From: Ophioderma brevispina
Taxonomy: Eukaryota > Echinodermata > Ophiuroidea > Amphilepidida > Ophiodermatidae
Length of the DNA: 64,000 bases
NCBI GenBank assembly: GCA_023653785.1
Contig: JAMKCH010012636.1
Coordinates: 1 to 64,000, forward strand
Reading direction: 5' to 3'
Position 1 is the stretch's first letter. Each line of letters starts with the position of its first letter. Under the pieces are notes generated by a model. The model worked only from the letters and a program-made list of their open reading frames with translations, was not told the origin of the DNA and searched no databases. The translations under genes and the position numbers were made by a program. This document shows positions 58,220 to 64,000 of the stretch, piece by piece.

Positions 58220-61200
58220 TGGAAGATGTCCAAGTTATTGTTCCGCAGACTATAGAACTCTTGATGAGATTAGTTAATCATTTCCAGCTAAATTTACTGA
58301 GTTATTTGCTTATTTCCCAGAACAAGCTTTTGAAACCATGGCACACTCTAATTGTTGATGTATACAAAAGATAAAGGAAAGTATGCACTATAGTATGGTG
58401 CCTTATCGTTATGTTTTGGGATTTGTCGGCTATTTTGCTACATTTTGATTTTTTGTCTTTTTTGGTAGTATTGACACCTAGGAACTCAAATTTGGTTGTT
58501 CCCATTTTTTTCGACCAGCCGTTTGGCAGCCATCTTGGATTTCAAAATGGCCGCTATTTTCAATATATTTTCCCTCATATCTTCGTTTGTGGGTGGCATA
58601 GAAAGGTAAAATTGGTCTCTATACCCATGTTTGTGATACTAAGGTTTCTATAGAAACCACTATTTAAGTTGCAACTAATTTCGTTTGGTGGCCATCTTGA
58701 ATTCAAAATGGCCGACATGTTGAATGAAGTTTGACCTGTATCTTGACTTTTGAATAACATACTGGGCTAAATATGCTGGCAATACCCATGTTAGAGATAA
58801 TGAGGTTTCCATATTAACCCTAATTTAAGTTGCAACTAATTTCGTTTGGTGGCCATCTTGAAATCAATATGGCTGACATGTTTAATATACTTCGCCCTGT
58901 ATCCTGACATGTAAATAACATACAGGCCTAAAATACTTTTTTTGGTAGTATTGACACTGTAAATTTCAAAATGGCTGCTATTTTTAATACACTTCTCCCA
59001 ATATCTCGGCTTTCCGAGCTACATAGGAAGCTAAAAAGATAGTTAGCCTATACCAACGTATGTTTTTTCAATGATGCTACAATCTGGGTTCTACAATCTT
59101 GGAAAAAATCAGTTGGAATACTCACCACAATTTGCTACATTGTTCACCTGGGCCAGAGTTAAGAGCCAATCTTCCACTTCAACTTACCCTTCCCCTTCCC
59201 CAACACCCATCGATCAATGTTGGGAAAATTGGGAAGACTTCTGATGAGGATAACCAATTTCTACATTGGTGTGGAAGACAGTTTTCCGAGAATTGTTCAA
59301 ATTGTTCCAAGAATTATGTTCAAGATTGTGGCTTATTTGTTAGATCCCCATATTGAATTTCAAAATAGTCCCCATTATCATTCAGTATATTTTTCCTTCA
59401 AGGTGGATTTTGGCTTGTGAGCTACATAGAAAGTACAAAATATGGCAATACCCATATGTTTGTGATACCATTTTCAAAATTGCCACTTTTAAGTTGTAGC
59501 TCATTTGTTTAGATAGCCAGATATACATGCATTGTAACCATAAAGGTAAAGGGATAGACCTGTGTACACAGGAACGAAATGCCCATCTATCTTTTGAAAT
59601 GATATTGGGATGTTTTCGCTGCACCAAAGAAAATGTTAAGTGAAGAAATGATTGTAACAGATTAATAGGAGCGAGTCAGAGAATGAATTGTTGTGGACAC
59701 CAAGAGCAAATTTTGAGTCAGATGTGACTTTAAGCTACTTTAGAGATGTAATACCACATTAATAGCAAAAAGTGAAATATGGTGACACACCCAGACACAA
59801 ATCTCTAGTTTAAGAGATAGGATGGTCCTGAAAAGGATCTCTGTTGAGGTGTTGGAATAGGTCTAGCCAGTAGCCAGATGTTAAGATGTTAAGATTAACT
59901 CCCAGTACGGCCACGATTGATGCAATGAGAAAATATCCATTCTCCACCAGCTGACAAGACAATGTTAATTAAAAGGTAGCAACCCTTTTTGTGAGTAAAA
60001 TCTCAGTCAAAGTTGAGTTAACCTTCTTCTTGCATATGAGACAGGAGCCAAATATATTGAAGGTGGTGGAGCCAGCTCACTGTTGATTGGTTGGGGTTTG
60101 AGAAGTCTATATCCACCGGTGGACGAAAGGTAGGGCACTCGTTGAGAATGTGCTGCCGAGCTGGTGTGATTCTTTGACAGCGTTATGCAGCAGGTGCTTG
60201 TTGTCCAACAGACCCTTATTCACCAGTTTATCATCATGTGATGTTCTTTTCGAAGCACTCCTGCAGGTGTAATGCCTGAGAGAACTGGTAGAAACTCAGA
60301 TGGAGTGGGACGAAGGCAGCCAGTAATGGTTCTCATGGTCTCGTTGAGTACTGTGTCCAGCTTCTTTGTGTGAAAGCTATTGCACCATGCTGGGGTGGCA
60401 TATTCAGCAGCACTGTAGACCAGAACCAGGGCGGTGGTGCGTAGAGTGAATGGGCTAGCACCCCATGAAGATCCAACAAGGTGACACAGGAGGTTATTCC
60501 TCGAAGATACCTTTGCACAAAATAACTCGAGATGGTGCCGATATGTAAGCTGCTGATCAAGCTTCACTCCCAGATAAGTTGGTGTAGGATTGTTTGGCAG
60601 AGGCACTCCATTGAGGTTGATTTGAAGCTGGCGATGAGCCTCTTTGGTGTTGGCGGTGGTCTTGGCTTTAATCAGCTTGAGTGTCCAGCTCTTGAGATAT
60701 GCTGCAAGTAGGGCCATATCTGCAGTAAGTGTACTTTCTACTTCAGTCCAGCTTCTGTCCAGAAGAAGGGCAAGATCGTCGGCTTAGCCATATTGTCTAG
60801 ATGTTGTTGTTATACAAATTGAACAGCATGGGAGCCAGTACTGATCCTTGTGGGACTCCGTTCCTCAGGCGACGCAGTCGACTGCTCTGCCCATCACTGG
60901 TCTTAAGAACAAAGCTACGGTTTGCAAGCATGTTGCGTGAATTGTACAAGGTGATGATCTGGGATGGTCCTGAGAAGCTTGAGTGTCAAGCCCTGGTGAC
61001 ACACGGTGTCATATGCAGTAGTAAGGTCCAGCAAGATGACGCCTGCCTTACGACGCTTTTCAAAGCTATCCTCAATATCATAATGTGAGTTTTACAATCT
61101 GATGGACAGTGCTCTAGCCACGCCGAAATCCTGCTTGTTCGTCAGGCAGATGGGATTCGACGACTGGCTCCAGCCGGGCCAGGATCAGCCTCTTCAAGGA

Positions 61201-62530
61201 GTTTGAAGAAAACACGCAGTAGTGATATTGGGCAGTAGTTCTTGGGGTTGTCAACAGGCTTGTTTGGTTTAGGGTGTGCGATGATGGTAGCCCTCCTCCA
61301 GATCTTTGGTAAGGACTGGTTGGTAAGGCAACATGTGTAGAACTCCTGGAGCCATTCAAGACATCATGGGCCACAGTGCATCATGAACTCCATTGGTATA
61401 TTATCAGGCCCCTGGGCCTTTTCACTCTTTAGTTGGCTGATAGCAGAGATAAGCTCATCTAGTGAGAAGGGTGTTGAAAGTGATCTCTTTTTTTAACAGA
61501 GCGAGTGTGATCCTTTTCAATGTCCTTGGAACGACCATTTGCGAGGAGTTGCTCAGCTATTGAGTTGGCAGACACAAGACATTTCGTTGGTTTGGATGAT
61601 TAACCTTAAGAAATGTAGGGCGACATATAATTAGCTTTGCCCAACTTTGATGTCTTTACTCAATGGAAAGGGTAATTGTTACTGTTTTATCAGTACAGTA
61701 AAACACAACTAGTACCAACTTTAGTGAAGTGAAATTGTGGAAGATCCCCAGCATTACAAGTATGAGTATTACCACCATTTTCTAGTCCAGTATGTTATTC
61801 ATAAGTCAAGATACAGGCCAAAGTGAATTTACACATGTCGGCCATATTGAATTCAAGATGGCCGGCAAACATAATTATTTGCAACTTAAATAATGGTTTA
61901 TATAGAAACCTCAGTGTCACAAACATGGGTATTGCCACCATTTTTAGCTATTTTTAGCACTGCATGTTTTTCGAAGTCAAGAAAATGCCAAAGTACATTA
62001 AACATGTCGGCCATATTGAATTCAAGATGGCTGCCAAACGAAATTAGTTACAACTTAAATTATGGTTTATATAGAAACCTCAGTATCACAAACATGGGTA
62101 TTGCCAACGGTTTTAGCACTGTATGTTATTCAGAAGTCAAGATACAGGCCAAAGTATATTCAGCATTACAACTTAAAATATGGTTTCTATAGAAACCTTA
62201 GTATTACAAACATGGGTATAGAGACCAATTTTACCTTTCTATGTCACCCACAAACGGAGATATGAGGGAAAATATATTGAAAATAGTGGTCATTTTGAAA
62301 TCCAAGATGGCTGCTAAACAGTTGGTCAAAAAAAAATGGGAAAAACCAAATTTGTGTTCCTTGACCTCAGTTTTACCTAAAAAAAGACAAAAAATCAAAA
62401 TGTAGCAAAAAATCCATTAAATAACACAAGGACCCATACTATTAGAATGAAGTGCAAAAAGACAAAATACCAATCACAGTCTCTAATTTCATAATCACAG
62501 TATCTAATTTCATCAAGAGCGGATGAGCTA
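58220..62530. mobile_element. 4.3-kb fold-back element with tandem subunits, LINE inside
   Basis: Arms about 58,220-58,945 and 61,780-62,530 are inverted copies. They share CATTTTGATTTTTTGTC, GCAGCCATCTTGGATTTC, ATACCCATGTTTGTGAT and TCTTGATGA-ATTAG in mirrored order. Within each arm a ~160-bp unit (ATACCCATGT..., AAGTTGCAACTAATTTCGTT..., GCCATCTTGAATTCAA...) is repeated: two units at the left, about three at the right. The region between holds a Jockey-like LINE fragment (60,020-61,600). It lies entirely within the host gene's 6.5-kb intron. Confidence 0.65.
60020..61600 (-). pseudogene. Jockey-like LINE reverse transcriptase fragment
   Basis: On the - strand, in order: a segment ending in LARLEPVVESHLPDEQAGFR (up to 61,114), a GVPQGSVLAPMLFNLYN block near 60,820-60,880, the catalytic box, a 165-codon open frame (60,717-60,220) with TYLGVKLDQQLTYRHHLE and YSAAEYATPAWCNSFHTKKL, and a downstream QRVPYLSSTG-like tail to about 60,020. 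These are standard Jockey-clade blocks. The catalytic Y-A-D-D box reads stop-A-D-D (60,775-60,786), and there are frameshifts near 61,260 and 60,230. The 5' half is missing. Confidence 0.8.
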
Positions 62531-62991
62531 TTTTGTTACAATCTTGCAGTTTGTTCTTAATAATATTTGAACATTTTGCTCAATTCCTTAATGCACTAGT
62601 CTGAAGCAAAGTCTTTTCTTAATGTTTTCTTAGTGTGAGTAATGGGTTATTTCATACTTCAAGTTTGTTGTACACATGAATACAGTTGGAATTATTTGTT
62701 TGCTAGTGGAGGCAAATTTCAGTTTTGTGGTTTTTGCCAGCAACGCAGCTCCCAGATTCATCTATGCTACTTGCAACCAGACATGCAATGACTTGTACCA
62801 TTATACCAAGGAGGTGTTTGACCAAATGCCCAGTTGGTTTAGGTTATAAGATTTAGGAACTACTGGCTTTGCATAGGTTGACCAGTGCACCAGTGATTCC
62901 GCACAAGAAGAGTGCTGTAGAAGCATTATACTCTAGTGGTTATTTTACAGGCTAGTACAACCTGTATTTGATTTTTAATTGTTTTTTATAG
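62531..62991. other. End of the 6.5-kb intron
   Basis: A frame without ATG (about 62,680-62,848) contains NAAPRFIYATCNQTCNDLYH and is coding-like. However, it ends in a stop without a usable donor and its identity is unknown. No Kazal-type exon was found in the intron. Confidence 0.3.
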
Positions 62992-63125
62992 GCTCCTCAT
63001 GTTTGTTCCTTGGATACAGTCTAATTGAGCTCCACCAGATTAAAGGACATGTTACTGATCACTTCAGTGTAGAATCAGTTACTTCTAAACTTGAAAAGCT
63101 GCTTAATTACAGATTACCAGATTTG
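62992..63125 (+). CDS. RECK-like C-terminal region, first exon
   Basis: Acceptor TTTTTTATAG, donor GTGAAT; phase 1 in, phase 0 out. Encodes G-SSCLFLGYSLIELHQIK, then a ~25-residue amphipathic stretch ending KLEKLLNYRLPDL. The remembered RECK counterpart, from CPLCAGMLRVLF to TVLEILQKIR, has the same length and pattern (C, two to three residues, G, then hydrophobic positions and a C-terminal L-E-x-L/I-L block). Only moderately similar residue by residue; the call depends on its place between recognised exons. Confidence 0.55.
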
Positions 63126-63173
63126 GTGAATATGAATATTTATGTTTCTTTTAAAATGTGACGTGTGGGCACA

Positions 63174-63264
63174 TTTTGTGTTTGTGTGAGTTCACATGAG
63201 TGGGTGGGTGGGTGTGTATGTGCGCATGTGTGTGGTTGAGTGATGTGTCTGTGTGCATTTTTGT
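63174..63264 (+). repeat. GT-rich microsatellite in intron
   Basis: TGTGTGAG, GGTGGGTGGG and TGTGTGTGG units between the two C-terminal exons. Confidence 0.8.
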
Positions 63265-63405
63265 GCAGTCTTTGTTGCTTGCTTCCGCTTTAAAAATGGA
63301 CTAAAAAGCCTAAGTCTCTACATTGCAATGCAAAAGGTATTTGAATATTTACAATGCAACTGGTCTGTGTAAATATCTGTGTTAACTAATTTGTCTTATT
63401 AACAG

Positions 63406-63480
63406 AAAACTTGTTCGCTGAATATAGAAAGTCAAGAAGATGAGCAGCTTGTTTTGTGTCTTACTCAAGACTCAGAATCG
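63406..63480 (+). CDS. RECK-like C-terminal region, second exon
   Basis: Acceptor CTTATTAACAG, donor GTGGGT; phase 0 in and out, 25 codons: KTCSLNIESQEDEQLVLCLT then QDSES. It aligns with the RECK stretch C...FSIESEIVILIIP, with C, then IES, then a hydrophobic strand. If the donor at 63,480 were not used, the frame would read on for about 100 codons into the intron to a stop at 63,787, so the splice call rests on homology in the next exon. Confidence 0.6.
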
Positions 63481-63655
63481 GTGGGTAGAGAATGTAGTGA
63501 ATCGTTTTTGGACATATCTTTCAAATTAAATTTTAACAAGTTAAACTACTTTATTATGTTGGATTTCACACCTTATAGTTTGCCTGATATATATTTGGCA
63601 TGGAAAATAATACCAAGCCTAAAAGCTTATACTTCTGATTATTTGTTTTCATTAG

Positions 63656-63886
63656 GTGAGATACTGCAAGGAACAAATGGTTACTTTGGTCAACTTTATC
63701 AACAACAGGACACCATGCATAACAACCGATGTGGTTTTATCAGTGATCAAAGTTGCCTGTACGAATACAGAATTACCTCGGTTATCTGAAATGCACGCCT
63801 CATCAGGAATTGCTGATGAATCGTCATATATGTTACTGATCTTAACCATGTCTTTTCTTGCATCGTACATATCAGTCTTCTTATAA
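63656..63886 (+). CDS. Terminal exon with GPI-anchor signal
   Basis: Acceptor TTTTCATTAG, phase 0, stop TAA at 63,884-63,886; 76 residues. The first part, VRYCKEQMVTLVNFINNRTP followed by C-ITTDVVLSVIK, parallels RECK IEACNKEAEKIESLIN-SDSP and its following L-S segment. The last ~21 residues (YMLLILTMSFLASYISVFL) are hydrophobic with nothing after them, and are preceded by small residues (HASSGIADESS): the layout of a GPI-attachment signal, as in both RECK and GFR alpha. An NRT sequon is present. Downstream to 64,000 no AATAAA is seen, so the transcript ends outside the window. Confidence 0.7.
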   Translation: MRYCKEQMVTLVNFINNRTPCITTDVVLSVIKVACTNTELPRLSEMHASSGIADESSYMLLILTMSFLASYISVFL

Positions 63887-64000
63887 TCAAAAGACAATGT
63901 TGAAATGGTACATAAGTTTTTTTTTAAAGTTTTGGTTCAAATTAACTTAATGTAAATCTGTACTTGCTATAATGAATATGTACTCCATCCGATATCTGAG

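Larger units (their letters stand above)
26788..63886 (+). other. Span of a GPI-anchored receptor gene with GFR and RECK-like domains (5' end not found)
   Basis: Nine exons on the + strand are linked by splice signals and reading phase: 26,788-26,942; 47,094-47,299; 50,550-50,642; 51,289-51,353; 52,301-52,430; 56,366-56,458; 62,992-63,125; 63,406-63,480; 63,656-63,886. From 47,094 to the stop the exons sum to 1,027 bp with every junction phase matching, encoding 341 residues. N-glycosylation sequons (NSS, NVS, NAT, NRT) and many cysteines point to an extracellular protein, and the C-terminus carries a GPI-type hydrophobic tail. Family knowledge: GFR domains bind GDNF/GDF15-type ligands and pair with RET; RECK is a membrane-anchored regulator of metalloproteases and Wnt7 signalling. 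What this fusion does is unknown. The exon(s) joining 26,942 (phase 0) to 47,094 (phase 2) and the signal-peptide exon are missing. The two halves could instead be two genes, but the matching phases argue for one. Confidence 0.6.

Noticed and set aside
58110..58260. RT-like GGILS block
   Set aside because: Too short and too broken to assign; the following sequence is the start of the fold-back arm.

Overview
This is metazoan nuclear DNA, not bacterial. It is AT-rich, has no dense open frames, has splice-site-flanked cysteine-rich exons and is crowded with retrotransposon debris and miniature inverted-repeat elements. The repeat style (arms reading GCGCGC-TTT-GCGCGC, ends reading CAGTGGCGTACC, frequent TAGGCCTA words) and the gene content suggest an invertebrate deuterostome, most likely an echinoderm. 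That placement is inference from style only.

The one gene I can follow is on the + strand and runs at least from 26.8 kb to its stop codon at 63,886. Nine exons were found. Two carry GDNF-receptor-alpha (GFR) type cysteine domains (26,788-26,942 and 47,094-47,299). The exons from 51,289 onward match, in cysteine spacing and order, the part of the RECK protein after its knot repeats plus RECK's C-terminal, GPI-anchored segment. From 47,094 to the stop every exon joins in phase, giving 341 codons. The predicted product is therefore a GPI-anchored extracellular protein with GFR domains in front and a RECK-like C-terminus, a combination I do not recognise from described proteins. At least one exon between 26,942 and 47,094, and the 5' end, were not found. 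A second, unidentified gene begins near 2.2 kb on the - strand (first coding exon 2,227 down to 2,023) and runs out of the window to the left.

Layout. 0-8 kb: first exon of the - strand gene, a Tc1/mariner-type MITE, a hAT-type MITE inside a 2.1-kb nested inverted repeat, and a GA microsatellite. 8.3-9.5 kb: a 1.26-kb fold-back. 13.1-20.7 kb: a decayed Tx1/L1-like LINE (+ strand) split by a 2.7-kb insertion. 22.6-24.5 kb: a tandem ~890-bp duplication. 24.9-26.4 kb: another inverted-repeat element. 32.3-44.2 kb: an imperfect palindrome of almost 12 kb with TTAA at both ends, containing mirrored AT-rich arrays, a smaller palindrome, a LINE tail and two DNA-transposon insertions. 44.4-50.3 kb: nested TTAA-type and hAT-type MITEs around the GFR exon. 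52.5-53.2 kb: a broken Ty3/Gypsy fragment. 53.8 kb: a 181-bp near-perfect hairpin. 56.6-62.5 kb: a long intron holding a GTCCCCGCCGAA-family element, an inverted repeat with tandem units, and a Jockey-like LINE with a stop in its catalytic motif.

Nearly all the sequence between exons is explained by inverted-repeat elements and LINE remains. The large palindrome lies inside an intron of the GFR/RECK-like gene. No tRNA, rRNA or CRISPR array was seen. Homology calls rest on remembered family patterns; no search was run.
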